The translations under genes and the position numbers were made by a program. From the NCBI GenBank assembly GCA_965267355.1, contig OZ253956.1:558001-622000 (forward strand): DNA of 64,000 nt, written 5' to 3'. Below the pieces are notes generated by a model, which worked only from the letters and a program-made list of their open reading frames with translations, searched no databases and had not been told where the DNA came from. Below are positions 10,201 to 18,863 of the stretch, piece after piece (within the stretch, counting starts at the first letter, position 1; the number at the start of each line of letters is the position of its first letter). This DNA is from GCA-002793235 sp965267355 (GTDB lineage: Bacteria; Bacteroidota; Bacteroidia; Flavobacteriales_E; Vicingaceae).

Positions 10201-13200
10201 AATAGCACCTGACCCTTCACAAAGTGGCCCAGGGTTAGTCCACGTAGAATCCACATCTGGTATTACCGTTATTGTATGCATCTGACTCTCTTGACATGGG
10301 GCTGTCCCTACTGTGTAGGTCACATTCTGCGTTCCTGAGGCTGGATTGAAAGTGTTTCCACTTACGCCTGTTCCACTCCAACTTCCTCCTGTCGTCCCTG
10401 TTATTAAACTGTTCAGGTTAATGCTCCCTGCTGAAGCGCATATAGAACTTGGATCTGTCCAACTTGGATCTACATCTGGAATTACTGTTATTGTATGCAT
10501 CTGACTCTCTTGACATGGTGCTGTCCCTACTGTATAGGTTACATTCTGCGTTCCTGAGGCTGGATTGAAAGTGTTTCCACTTACGCCTGTTCCACTCCAA
10601 CTTCCTCCTGTCGTCCCTGTTATTAAACTGTTCAGGTTAATGCTCCCTGCTGAAGCGCATATAGAACTTGGGTCTGTCCAGCTTGGATCTACATCTGGAA
10701 TTACTGTTATTGTATGCATCTGACTCTCTTGACATGGGGCTGTCCCTACTGTATAGGTTACATTCTGCGTTCCTGAGGCTGGATTGAAAGTGTTTCCACT
10801 TACGCCTGTTCCACTCCAACTTCCTCCTGTCGTCCCTGTTATTAAACTGTTCAGGTTAATGCTCCCTGCTGAAGCGCATATAGAACTTGGGTCTGTCCAG
10901 CTTGGATCTACATCTGGAATTACTGTTATTGTATGCATCTGACTCTCTTGACATGGGGCTGTCCCTACTGTATAGGTTACATTCTGCGTTCCTGAGGCTG
11001 GATTGAAAGTGTTTCCACTTACACCTGTTCCACTCCAACTTCCTCCTGTCGTCCCTGTTATTAAACTGTTCAGGTTAATGCTCCCTGCTGAAGCGCATAT
11101 AGAACTTGGGTCTGTCCAGCTTGGATCTACATCTGGAATTACTGTTATTGTATGCATCTGACTCTCTTGACATGGGGCTGTCCCTACTGTATAGGTTACA
11201 TTCTGCGTTCCTGAGGCTGGATTAAAGGTGTTTCCACTTACACCTGTTCCACTCCAACTTCCTCCTATCGTCCCTGTTATTAAACTGTTCAGGTTAATGC
11301 TCCCTGCTGAAGCGCATATAGAACTTGGGTCTGTCCAGCTTGGATCTACATCTGGAATTACTGTTATTGTATGCATCTGACTCTCTTGACATGGGGCTGT
11401 CCCTACTGTATAGGTTACATTCTGCGTTCCTGAGGCTGGATTGAAAGTGTTTCCACTTACACCTGTTCCACTCCAACTTCCTCCTGTCGTCCCTGTTATT
11501 AAACTGTTCAGGTTAATGCTCCCTGCTGAAGCGCATATAGAACTTGGGTCTGTCCAGCTTGGATCTACATCTGGAATTACTGTTATTGTATGCATCTGAC
11601 TCTCTTGACATGGGGCTGTCCCTACTGTATAGGTTACATTCTGCGTTCCTGAAGCTGGATTGAAAGTGTTTCCACTTACGCCTGTTCCACTCCAACTTCC
11701 TCCTGTCGTCCCTGTTATTAAACTGTTCAGGTTAATGCTCCCTGCTGAAGCGCATATAGAACTTGGGTCTGTCCAGCTTGGATCTACATCTGGAATTACT
11801 GTTATTGTATGCATCTGACTCTCTTGACATGGGGCTGTCCCTACTGTATAGGTTACATTCTGCGTTCCTGAGGCTGGATTGAAAGTGTTTCCACTTACGC
11901 CTGTTCCACTCCAACTTCCTCCTGTCGTCCCTGTTATTAAACTGTTCAGGTTAATGCTCCCTGCTGAAGCGCATATAGAACTTGGGTCTGTCCAACTTGG
12001 ATCTACATCTGGAATTACTGTTATTGTATGCATCTCTGTTTGTGGGCATGGGCCAACGGAATAAGTCACATTCTGCGTTCCTGAAGCTGGATTAAAGGTG
12101 TTTCCACTTACACCTGTTCCACTCCATGTTCCCCCTGATGTCCCTGTTATTAAAGTATTCAAGTTAATGCTTCCCGCTGAGGCACAAATAGTACTTGGGT
12201 CTGTCCAACTTGGATCACTTGTATCACCAGTATAAGTTCCCGTAAATGTATTAGAGCACCCATTAGCATCAGTAATGGTCACACTCCAACCATCACCATT
12301 ATTTAGGCCTGTAATTTGAAATGAACCATTATGAGAAACTGGTAAGCCGGCAAGAGAACCGTTACTATTATTGGTTACTGTATAATTTGCCGCTGTAAAT
12401 TCTGGTTGACCACCAGTAACAGTTAATGTAACTGTACCTGTACAAGCATTTGAAGAGGTTGAAACAGCGATTGGCGCTAAATAATAAACCTCAATAGCAG
12501 CTCCCATGTCCCAACATCCATCACCATTTTGATCATGATGAATTAAACCATTAGGGTCTCCACCATTATCACCATCATCATAAGTAACTGGATAAAAGTA
12601 TAAATGACCATTGTTCACACCTTCAAAACCGTAAGTGGAAACATTACAATCAGTAAAATCTTCCCCCGTCCAGGTTCCAACATAAGTACCTGCATTACCA
12701 GGAGTTGCTGTTGGTCCAGTATGTATTTCCCATACTACCTCAGATATCTCACAACCAAAAGCAGGAGGTAACACATAATCATCATTACTAACAAAACTAA
12801 GACAATCATTGCCTTCTTCACACAAATATATTGGTGAAGTAGCTGGAGAACCATTTTGAGTAATTGTAAATGTACCCACATCAGGGGTTAACAAACAAGT
12901 ACTCGGACAAATATTAATATCCCATGTACACTGGGCATTGGCATCTCCATCATTAACTATATAATAAGTTGTTCCAGCTGTCATAGCTATTCCTGCTATT
13001 TCAAAACAATTATTACCTCCTGGTTGTGTATTACACCCTAAGGCTGTATAAGGTCCTCCACATGGACCTGTAAGCACGCCAGCTTGTATAGCAGCACCAC
13101 CACCTGAACAAGATAAATTTGCAAAAATAATATCGTAAGTACCTGTTACTGTTGGAGTAAAAGAATACCACGCTGTATTCTCTAAAGATATAGCACAGAT

Positions 13201-13377
13201 GTCTCCTGGGGCATAAGTATCATCAAACCCTGAATTAACTGTAAACCCAACATTAGAACCTGTGTACCAAGTACATGTTGAAGGTATAGCTGCTCCTGGA
13301 CAAGAATCTCCCTGTGCAAATACATTTGAACTTATTAGCATAAATACTGCTATAAGAGAAAGTACAATCCTTTTCAT
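7288..13377 (-). CDS. Giant T9SS-secreted repeat adhesin (gliding-motility-type C-terminal sorting domain)
   Basis: A 2029-residue predicted cell-surface protein. Residues 1-21 form a signal peptide (ending NVFAQ). An N-terminal region with Cys-rich and Asp/Gly-rich segments is followed by a divergent copy and then eight near-identical 73-residue repeats rich in Ser, Thr and Gly. A tenth, divergent copy comes next. Then follow six domains of about 84 residues in alternating A-B-A-B order (each with an FSY start and paired Cys), three shorter repeats of about 47 residues (GDSI-LGGSFQT type) and an Ig-like segment. A PKD domain (SWDFGNGNTSNQATDTT) lies near 1870-1935. The last about 85 residues hold the gliding-motility-associated type B sorting domain (VFTPNNDGQND, YNRWGQ, WDG, DGTYFY). 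Export would be by Sec and then the type IX system. Adhesion is inferred from architecture, and no catalytic domain is seen. Confidence 0.9.
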   Translation of the reverse strand: MKRIVLSLIAVFMLISSNVFAQGDSCPGAAIPSTCTWYTGSNVGFTVNSGFDDTYAPGDICAISLENTAWYSFTPTVTGTYDIIFANLSCSGGGAAIQAGVLTGPCGGPYTALGCNTQPGGNNCFEIAGIAMTAGTTYYIVNDGDANAQCTWDINICPSTCLLTPDVGTFTITQNGSPATSPIYLCEEGNDCLSFVSNDDYVLPPAFGCEISEVVWEIHTGPTATPGNAGTYVGTWTGEDFTDCNVSTYGFEGVNNGHLYFYPVTYDDGDNGGDPNGLIHHDQNGDGCWDMGAAIEVYYLAPIAVSTSSNACTGTVTLTVTGGQPEFTAANYTVTNNSNGSLAGLPVSHNGSFQITGLNNGDGWSVTITDANGCSNTFTGTYTGDTSDPSWTDPSTICASAGSINLNTLITGTSGGTWSGTGVSGNTFNPASGTQNVTYSVGPCPQTEMHTITVIPDVDPSWTDPSSICASAGSINLNSLITGTTGGSWSGTGVSGNTFNPASGTQNVTYTVGTAPCQESQMHTITVIPDVDPSWTDPSSICASAGSINLNSLITGTTGGSWSGTGVSGNTFNPASGTQNVTYTVGTAPCQESQMHTITVIPDVDPSWTDPSSICASAGSINLNSLITGTTGGSWSGTGVSGNTFNPASGTQNVTYTVGTAPCQESQMHTITVIPDVDPSWTDPSSICASAGSINLNSLITGTIGGSWSGTGVSGNTFNPASGTQNVTYTVGTAPCQESQMHTITVIPDVDPSWTDPSSICASAGSINLNSLITGTTGGSWSGTGVSGNTFNPASGTQNVTYTVGTAPCQESQMHTITVIPDVDPSWTDPSSICASAGSINLNSLITGTTGGSWSGTGVSGNTFNPASGTQNVTYTVGTAPCQESQMHTITVIPDVDPSWTDPSSICASAGSINLNSLITGTTGGSWSGTGVSGNTFNPASGTQNVTYTVGTAPCQESQMHTITVIPDVDPSWTDPSSICASAGSINLNSLITGTTGGSWSGTGVSGNTFNPASGTQNVTYTVGTAPCQESQMHTITVIPDVDSTWTNPGPLCEGSGAIDLNNFVTGTTGGTWTGTGVTGSMFDPSGLSGPINVTYTVGTVPCQESLMLAIQVDPEDDASFSYSSGTYCVTGTDPIAISGGTQTSGGTYTISAPGVINAGTGEIDLDASGTGSFTVTYNTFSAGNPCPDTATFNVTITTAPSAAFSYDQLQYCQDSIDPVLSFGPGASGGVFSSNPSTGLSLNTGTGAITLATSTPGLYTVYNNIAAAGGCAAALDSTTIEILPTDSALFSYSPTTYCETGVDPTPVLGGNSTSGGTYTISAPGAINASTGEIDLDASGTGSFTVYYNTSSAGNSCPALDSTVITITPAPDAAFSYDQLQYCQDSAAPVLTLGPGATVGTYTSNPGGLSLNSSTGAVDLINSTPGLYTVYNTIAAAGGCAMEVDSTTIEVLPVDTAAFTYPSNTFCITGSDPIATLGGNSTSGGVFTISAPGVINSGDGTIDLSTSGLGSFTVYYNTTTVGNPCPEIDSVTINIVNAPGATFTYNTPFCEGDTAQVLPTFGANSFAGVFSSSPSGVTFVDTLTGEIDLTTSADGTYMIYNNLAASGGCAAALDSFQIIINPMFVVPQNAAICDGDSIMLGGSFQTAAGVYEDTLLTINGCDSIIQTTLAINPVDTVPQSAAICQGDSILLGGSFQTTAGTYYDTLSNGNGCDSILVTTLTINTVIITNVNDSICQGQTYTLPGGGIVSTAGIYNDTLSAAGGCDSVVVTDLTVNPQLAIQAMNDTTICSSGSLTLTAIGSGSGTIEWYDDSGLSNNIGTGSPLVLPNPGSGAHMYYVIETGGSCPSNTDSVLVTVGGVVANINATPTTGNIPLVVNVDGTSSTGSIVAYSWDFGNGNTSNQATDTTTYQDIGTYTITLIVTDGTCFDTARVSIDAFGESVILIPNVFTPNNDGQNDIFTVKGENLESVEVEIYNRWGQLMYQWDNVKGYWDGRTLSGSEAPDGTYFYIVNATGFDGAEYFKKGGFSLIR
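8523..10032 (-). repeat. Six alternating ~84-codon repeats inside the adhesin gene
   Basis: This stretch encodes six tandem domains in A-B-A-B-A-B order. A-type units contain GGTYTISAPG and a closing PCP Cys pair. B-type units contain YDQLQYCQDS and end with AAAGGCA. Copies of the same type are clearly similar but diverged, unlike the near-identical 219-bp units next to them, so this block is an older duplication of a two-domain unit. Boundaries are approximate to within a few codons. Confidence 0.75.
10252..12003 (-). repeat. Eight near-identical 219-bp tandem repeats in the adhesin gene
   Basis: Eight consecutive 219-bp (73-codon) units, each beginning with codons for DPSWTDPSSIC and ending at IPDV. 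They differ at only a few positions: for example Thr to Ile in unit 4 (near 11270), and synonymous changes such as cttacg/cttaca. The period keeps the reading frame, so gain or loss of a unit stays in frame. A diverged unit of 213 bp precedes them (12004-12216) and another follows (below 10252). Such identity points to recent expansion or gene conversion. It also makes the copy number sensitive to assembly error. Confidence 0.95.
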
Positions 13378-13439
13378 AAAATAATTATTTTAAATTCGAA
13401 AATATTAGGATACTAAAGTTTGAGCTGGTTTAGTTAGAG

Positions 13440-13808
13440 TTATTTATTTCTACTATTTTTTGCAGCCCTCTTTTGCTTATATTCTTCTGTAAATAAATTT
13501 TGATTATTTTTTCCCCATTTCTGAATTAACATTTTATACTCCTCTGCACTCAGTCCATTTTTATATTTTGGAAAGTCAGCAGGAATCTCATCAACAATAA
13601 GGTTTTTCAAAATTTGCTCTTTTTTACCCATGTATCCATCAGGATTATTTAAAGCAACTTGTGATTTAGGTTGGTTCGCTGTAGTAAGCTTTGTTGATTT
13701 AGTTAATACAGCCTTTTTTTCAGTAGTCATTTTTTCTTGAGCTTGACTAAAACCAACTGAACATGTAACTGAAAAAACTGTTAAAAAAAGTAAAGATTTA
13801 AACCTCAT
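13440..13808 (-). CDS. Small secreted protein, paralogue of 6888-7232; unknown family
   Basis: A 122-residue protein with a signal peptide (residues 1-21, ending GFSQ) and a mature domain matching the 114-residue protein on the far side of the adhesin. Shared elements are NN-PDGYMG, an ILKNL helix, DEIPAD, FPKYKNG, an AEEYK helix and a Lys-rich tail. No catalytic residues, lipobox or sorting domain are visible. It lies 62 bases upstream of the adhesin start on the same strand, so it may be co-transcribed with it. I do not recognise the family. Confidence 0.75.
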   Translation of the reverse strand: MRFKSLLFLTVFSVTCSVGFSQAQEKMTTEKKAVLTKSTKLTTANQPKSQVALNNPDGYMGKKEQILKNLIVDEIPADFPKYKNGLSAEEYKMLIQKWGKNNQNLFTEEYKQKRAAKNSRNK

Positions 13809-14003
13809 AATTAATCATTTATTTGTGAAACTTCATATCAAGTTAAAAATACATGACGCAAAATACCAAAAAAAAGTTGCACATGCAAAAGACTAATCCA
13901 TCATTAAATATTCGTTAAATGAAAACATCTATAGGTTCAAAGTTAACATACAATCGATTAAAGCTCTATAATAACTAGTAATAATGAAAATAAATTTAGG
14001 TTT

Positions 14004-16013
14004 CTAATTACATATTGAAGCATAGTATTGAGCCTTCTGTTTATCCCCATAATTATTATGCAACATCACTAAATGGTTACATAATTTTGTATCTGTTTGA
14101 TCATGTTCAAAGGCTCTCTCAAAATAGTGTATGGTTTGATTCATGCCGGTTTTATTTAAAGATGAAAGATTAGCCATATTCATAAATACAAATTTTGGAT
14201 TTTGAGCCTGTTTAGCAATATCTTCCATGTCTGATATTCCTTTTTCTTCCAACCCATTTTTTATTAAAAAATTATTTACAGAATTATAAATACCATTATT
14301 CTCTGGGTTAATTTTTATAGTTTTTATAAAATAAAAATAAGCACTATCTATAGCTCCTAATCTTGAATAAGCTGTAGCAATATTTAAGGTCGCTTCTTCA
14401 TAATCATGTTTTAACGTTAATGCTTTTTTACAATATTTTATACCATTATTATAGTCTGCGTAGAAATTAATATAAGCAGACCCTAAATTATTTAAACTAG
14501 TGGTATATGTAGAATCAACCCTTATAGCTTCTTTATAATGAAAAATGACCGTTTCTATTTCTTTTTTTAGGTTGGGGTTTTGTGGGTTCTTTCTTAACTT
14601 ATTTAGTGCTTTAGGGTAAAGTGTATTAGCAATTAAAGAATGAGCTTTAGCTGAATTTTCTAAATGTTCAATATCAGTCGTATATAATGTTAGGTAATCA
14701 TGCCAGTCTGAGTTTCTAGCAATTGTTCTTCCTGAATAGATTATCGTTATTGCTAAAATTGAAACAACAAAACCCTTAGGCAAATTTATTTGAGGAACGT
14801 CAGTTAACACATCAACCTTAAAGAGTTTAAACAATAAATAACCTAAAACAATACAAAATCCTAATGAAAAAGCATAAGTAAATCTATCCGCAACAATACC
14901 TACTATTGGAAAAAACACATTAATAACCCCAAGCATTACACCAAACCATAACACTATACCCAACCCTAAAACATCACGCTTAATAAATCTCCAAAACCCA
15001 TAAATACCTACCGGAATAAAAATTAAAATACCTAACCAAACCTGATAATGAGACCAATGAGCAATTGGTATTTGACTGTACCCATAATAAAACGATAAGT
15101 CTTTTGGAAAAATTAGCATCTTTAAATAGAACCAAGAGCAATAGAATCCCATTAAGATTCTATCCTTAAACCCTCCATAGTATAATAATGGATTTTCAAA
15201 AAACTTCACATTTCTACTTCCTGTCTCAGAGACTAATCCTTTTTTCATAAGAATAATTACAACTCCAAAAATTAGTATTGAAGAGGTGCAAATCAAAATT
15301 TTCTTCCAATTGATTTTTGTAAAGTACATTACAACAGGCACTATGCCAATCATTGCAATAGTTGATTTTTTTGATAGAAGTGCCATTAAAACAAATAACC
15401 CTCCATAAAGAACATGCTTAACTTTACCTGTGTATCCATATTTTAAATAATGAACTAATGCCAACAAAATACCCAACAACATTAAAAGCTCATCTCTACT
15501 TTTAATATTTGCTACAGGCTCGGTATGCAAAGGGTGAACTATAAATATTAATGTGATTAAAAGCGGCAATAGCTTATGGTATTCTTTTAAGAGTAAACTC
15601 AAAAAATTAAAAAGTACCATACAAGTAAGCGCATACAAAAGCACATTTATAAAATGACTAACGTTTGCCTGAGTCAGTTTGTCTTTTTTCTCTTTCTCTT
15701 CTTTAGTTTGGAATGCAGGCAATCCTTTAAAAAATTGTTTTTCTATGGCAAATGAAAGTGATACCATAGGACGATACCCATAAGACTGTTTCTTATCAAC
15801 AGCATAATGCGAAGTGAAAATTTTAGGTATTGCTTTAAATCCATCATTGACTTTTTCAACTCCATCCACAACAATATTATCGTCTAAAGCATACTCATTA
15901 TTGATACTATTACCGTAAATAATAAAAGTAATTAGGAGTATTGCAATATAAATTCTGGATTGCTTTAGCTTTGATAAATTGACTTTATACATTAGGTGAT
16001 GATTAAGAAACAA
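14004..16013 (-). CDS. Membrane glycosyltransferase-like protein with C-terminal TPR repeats (TMTC/PMT-like)
   Basis: A 669-residue polytopic protein. The N-terminal about 420 residues hold roughly ten hydrophobic helices. After the first helix comes YALDDN with two adjacent Asp (44-45), like the catalytic Asp-containing first loop of GT-C/PMT mannosyltransferases. PLHTEPVANIKSRDEL further on resembles the conserved loop of TMTC-type proteins. Residues from about 450 to the end form TPR repeats (SLNNLGSAYINF, ATLNIATAYSRLG). The predicted role is transfer of a sugar from a lipid-linked donor to a protein or glycan at the outer face of the inner membrane. An alternative start is the ATG at 15992. 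It diverges by 30 bases from the first sulfotransferase, at the edge of the accessory cluster. Confidence 0.65.
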   Translation of the reverse strand: MFLNHHLMYKVNLSKLKQSRIYIAILLITFIIYGNSINNEYALDDNIVVDGVEKVNDGFKAIPKIFTSHYAVDKKQSYGYRPMVSLSFAIEKQFFKGLPAFQTKEEKEKKDKLTQANVSHFINVLLYALTCMVLFNFLSLLLKEYHKLLPLLITLIFIVHPLHTEPVANIKSRDELLMLLGILLALVHYLKYGYTGKVKHVLYGGLFVLMALLSKKSTIAMIGIVPVVMYFTKINWKKILICTSSILIFGVVIILMKKGLVSETGSRNVKFFENPLLYYGGFKDRILMGFYCSWFYLKMLIFPKDLSFYYGYSQIPIAHWSHYQVWLGILIFIPVGIYGFWRFIKRDVLGLGIVLWFGVMLGVINVFFPIVGIVADRFTYAFSLGFCIVLGYLLFKLFKVDVLTDVPQINLPKGFVVSILAITIIYSGRTIARNSDWHDYLTLYTTDIEHLENSAKAHSLIANTLYPKALNKLRKNPQNPNLKKEIETVIFHYKEAIRVDSTYTTSLNNLGSAYINFYADYNNGIKYCKKALTLKHDYEEATLNIATAYSRLGAIDSAYFYFIKTIKINPENNGIYNSVNNFLIKNGLEEKGISDMEDIAKQAQNPKFVFMNMANLSSLNKTGMNQTIHYFERAFEHDQTDTKLCNHLVMLHNNYGDKQKAQYYASICN

Positions 16014-16043
16014 ATATATAAATTTACCAAGTAATTAATCTAT

Positions 16044-17042
16044 ATGGATAATTTAGATACTATAAATAAGCTGCCTTTTTTCTATATCCTGAGTATGGGA
16101 AGGTCCGGCAGTACTTTACTTGAATTTATTTTAGATGCTCACCCGAACGTTAACATCCCCTTAGAATCAAGGTTTATTATTCATCTTTATTCTAAATATC
16201 ATAAAAAAAAGAAATGGACAGATAATGATAAAAAAGAGTTTATAAAAGATTTGTATAAAGACAAAAAACTAAATGACTTTTGGAACTTTGATAAAGAAAA
16301 ACTTGAAAAAGATGTTTTAAACACTTCTACCAACATATCATTTTTTAGTTTGTGTCGAATTATAACCCTTAACTATGTCTCCTTTTTTGAAAAAAAAAAT
16401 ATTACTATTCAGGGAAACAAAAACCCTATTTATGCTCTCTGGACTGACGTACTTTACCAACTAAATAAAGACGCAAAATTTATTCATTTAGTAAGAAACC
16501 CCATGGGAGTAGTTGCTTCTCAAAAAAAACTAGGAAATACAAAAACCTCCTACTTAGCTTATAGATGGAATTTAATGAATAATAAAATTGAAACCATCAA
16601 GCAGAAAAACCCTCAGAATTTCTTAACCATAAAGTATGAAGATCTTTTAAACAGTCCTGAAAAAACAATTAAAGAAGTTTGTCAATTTCTTAAAATTGAT
16701 TTCACAGAAGAAATGTTAAATTACCATGTTATTATTAACAAGCAAAGAGATTTAATTGATAAAGAAAATAATCAAAAGAAAAAAGAATTTTTTTATCGCT
16801 ATTTAAAAAACCTGGTGAACCCTATCGAACCTAAGACATCTAACTCATGGAAAAAGACACTCTCTATCAACGAACAAAAAGATGTTGCTTTTATAACTGA
16901 AGAACTTGCCAGCAAATATGGTTATAACTTGTCCCAACTAAAAGGTTCTTACAAGTTAAACTTTTTAAAAGTCAAACTGAAAAATGAATATCGTTTTTTT
17001 ATCCACCGCTTATTCTATCGTTTATCCTTATCAATAAAATGA
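16044..17042 (+). CDS. Sulfotransferase (PAPS-dependent family), copy 1
   Basis: A 332-residue cytosolic sulfotransferase-fold protein that should transfer sulfate from PAPS to a hydroxyl or amine. The 5'-phosphosulfate-binding loop is clear as GRSGSTLL at residues 19-26, followed by the ILDAHPNV-PLES segment. The 3'-phosphate-binding region follows as FIHLVRNPMGVVASQ. A later KYEDLLNSPE motif is typical of the family. The acceptor is unknown. Its last four bases overlap the start of copy 2 (ATGA), so the two are translationally coupled. The pair shares similar N-termini and probably arose by duplication. Confidence 0.88.
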   Translation: MDNLDTINKLPFFYILSMGRSGSTLLEFILDAHPNVNIPLESRFIIHLYSKYHKKKKWTDNDKKEFIKDLYKDKKLNDFWNFDKEKLEKDVLNTSTNISFFSLCRIITLNYVSFFEKKNITIQGNKNPIYALWTDVLYQLNKDAKFIHLVRNPMGVVASQKKLGNTKTSYLAYRWNLMNNKIETIKQKNPQNFLTIKYEDLLNSPEKTIKEVCQFLKIDFTEEMLNYHVIINKQRDLIDKENNQKKKEFFYRYLKNLVNPIEPKTSNSWKKTLSINEQKDVAFITEELASKYGYNLSQLKGSYKLNFLKVKLKNEYRFFIHRLFYRLSLSIK

Positions 17043-18064
17043 AAAAGACACTAAAAAATATCCCGATAACTTTTTTAGTCTCTAGAGGAAGGTCTGGTTC
17101 TACTTTAATTCAAAGTATTTTAGATGCACATCCCAATATTTGCGCTCCTTTGGAGTCAAAATTTGTTTTACATTTAAGAACGAAATATGAAAAGATTGAC
17201 AATTGGAATGAAAATGTAATTAATCAATTTATTAAAGACTTATACACCAACCGAAAGTTTAGGTTGTTTTGGAATATTACACCCAAAGAGCTTCGTTCAA
17301 AAATGAATGATTACGAGATTAATCAATTTAGTGATGCTTGCAAAGTAGTATACCTATGTCATCACTCATTTTTTAAAAAAGATGAAATCAAATTGATTGT
17401 GGACAAAAACCCTTTACATTCAAGATTTTCTGATATATTGCTTAATATTTTTCCTGAAGCAAAATTCTTACACCTCATTAGAGATCCAAGAGCAGTAACT
17501 TATTCTCATATTAAGTCATTAAAGCAGAGAAATGCTTCAAATCTAGCTTATGAATGGAGGTTATTAAATGAAAGAATAGAACAGGTTAAGCTTAAATATT
17601 CCCATCTATTTCATACTTTTAAATATGAAGACTTCACTTTAAATCCTGAAAAAGAAGCAAGAAATATATTTTCCTTTATCAATTTACCGTTTTTTCCTGA
17701 AATACTTGATGCGAATAAAACCTTAAATAAAAACTACAAAAGTAGTACTTATTTGTCTTTACCTCAGCACAAAAGTATAACTACACCAATAAACAACAAC
17801 AAAAACAAGGCATGGGAAGACAACTTAAAAAATGATGAAATAAACCTTATCAATATTATATGTGAAAAACAGTTAAAGAAATACGGCTATGAATCGGATG
17901 TGACTACTGAGGGTATTATATCTCAATTAATTGTATTAAAAGCAAAATGGAGATCAAAATTTAAAAACTTTATATTAAAACACATGTTTAATTTACCTTT
18001 TGGCATAAGAGCTTTACTATACAATTCCGTTAGCCTTATCAAAGACAAACAATACAAAAATTAA
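17039..18064 (+). CDS. Sulfotransferase (PAPS-dependent family), copy 2
   Basis: A 341-residue paralogue of the preceding gene. The PAPS 5'-loop is GRSGSTLI at residues 17-24, followed by ILDAHPNI and PLESKF. The 3'-phosphate-binding region is FLHLIRDPRAVTYSH, and the FKYEDFTLNPE element is also kept. It starts within the stop of copy 1, and its own stop overlaps the convergent hydroxylase-like gene by four bases. Differences outside the PAPS site suggest a different acceptor or position from copy 1. No signal peptide is present. Confidence 0.88.
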   Translation: MKKTLKNIPITFLVSRGRSGSTLIQSILDAHPNICAPLESKFVLHLRTKYEKIDNWNENVINQFIKDLYTNRKFRLFWNITPKELRSKMNDYEINQFSDACKVVYLCHHSFFKKDEIKLIVDKNPLHSRFSDILLNIFPEAKFLHLIRDPRAVTYSHIKSLKQRNASNLAYEWRLLNERIEQVKLKYSHLFHTFKYEDFTLNPEKEARNIFSFINLPFFPEILDANKTLNKNYKSSTYLSLPQHKSITTPINNNKNKAWEDNLKNDEINLINIICEKQLKKYGYESDVTTEGIISQLIVLKAKWRSKFKNFILKHMFNLPFGIRALLYNSVSLIKDKQYKN

Positions 18065-18810
18065 ATATCTAGGGTATTTCTAAATCTCAATACTAAATTT
18101 ATAACTCCAGCATGAATTAGAAGAGTTATAGCTTTTAAAAATTTTGGTAAGTACCTTAAAAAAGGTATTTTTTGAAAAATGGATTGCATCACTAACCCAC
18201 CTAACACCATACTAGACACTGTGTATTTTTTAGTGACATATTCTGGTCGCATTACATCAATCAATAACACATACCTCCGTTTATTTGAATGATTCCAAGC
18301 TGTATGTTTAGCAGCATCATTAAAAACAAATATTTTTCCCTCTTGCCAGCTCTTTTGTTGTTCATTAACCTCAAAACCACAATCAGGTAATTGAACTGGT
18401 GCAACTAAAGCTAAATGAGCTCTAACAATAGCATTGGTATCACCTCTATGAGGTTTAATTTGCACTCCAGGCTCCAAAATACTGATAGAAGCTGAAACTA
18501 TGTTGGGGGCTTGTTGTAGAACTTTAAAAGTTTCAGGGCACTCTTTTATATTCTTTTTTACTTTCCAACACCAAAAGAAAAATGCAAAAGTTCTCCAACT
18601 TTTTTCTTTAGTTACTAAGTTTTTATTGAAATAAGGTTTTATCTCAGTTTCGTACTTATTGATGTAAGTCTCTACTTCATTTTTAATTACTGGATAATTA
18701 TCCTCAAGTAAACTAATCCAACTAAAATTGGAGTTATCATAAAATCCAATATGATCATCTTCAGATTGACCACCCATAAACGAATACCATATTTTAGACT
18801 TTTTTGCCAT
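18061..18810 (-). CDS. Aspartyl/asparaginyl beta-hydroxylase-like Fe/2OG oxygenase
   Basis: A 249-residue protein of the Asp/Asn beta-hydroxylase family (double-stranded beta-helix, Fe(II)/2-oxoglutarate). The first iron ligand lies in KPHRGDTN, with Gly two residues after His. This acid-free HxG is the normal state in AspH. The second His is in KHTAWNHS, followed by the 2OG-binding Arg in KRRYVLLIDV. Start chosen at ATG 18810 because MAKKSKIWYSFMGG fits a natural N-terminus; an upstream ATG at 18855 would add 15 residues. In bacteria such enzymes hydroxylate peptides, amino acids or lipids. Here it sits among sulfotransferases, so it may create a hydroxyl that is later sulfated. Confidence 0.8.
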   Translation of the reverse strand: MAKKSKIWYSFMGGQSEDDHIGFYDNSNFSWISLLEDNYPVIKNEVETYINKYETEIKPYFNKNLVTKEKSWRTFAFFFWCWKVKKNIKECPETFKVLQQAPNIVSASISILEPGVQIKPHRGDTNAIVRAHLALVAPVQLPDCGFEVNEQQKSWQEGKIFVFNDAAKHTAWNHSNKRRYVLLIDVMRPEYVTKKYTVSSMVLGGLVMQSIFQKIPFLRYLPKFLKAITLLIHAGVINLVLRFRNTLDI

Positions 18811-18863
18811 GAAGCTAAAACCAAAAATATAACTATTTTTGGATAAGTAACACACTTAACTGG

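Noticed and set aside
10418..11914. A series of identical 60-residue minus-strand ORFs at 219-bp spacing
   Set aside because: They are an alternative reading frame of the 219-bp repeats in the adhesin gene, with a biased composition and no start context. The adhesin frame is the real one.
10252..12003. CRISPR-like array because of regular repetition
   Set aside because: The units are contiguous 219-bp coding repeats without unique spacers and stay in frame with the adhesin protein.
13809..14003. Possible promoter or small gene in the 195-bp gap upstream of the small secreted protein
   Set aside because: Only a TATTTTGC sequence close to the -7 consensus but with the wrong internal spacing was seen, and no credible ORF.
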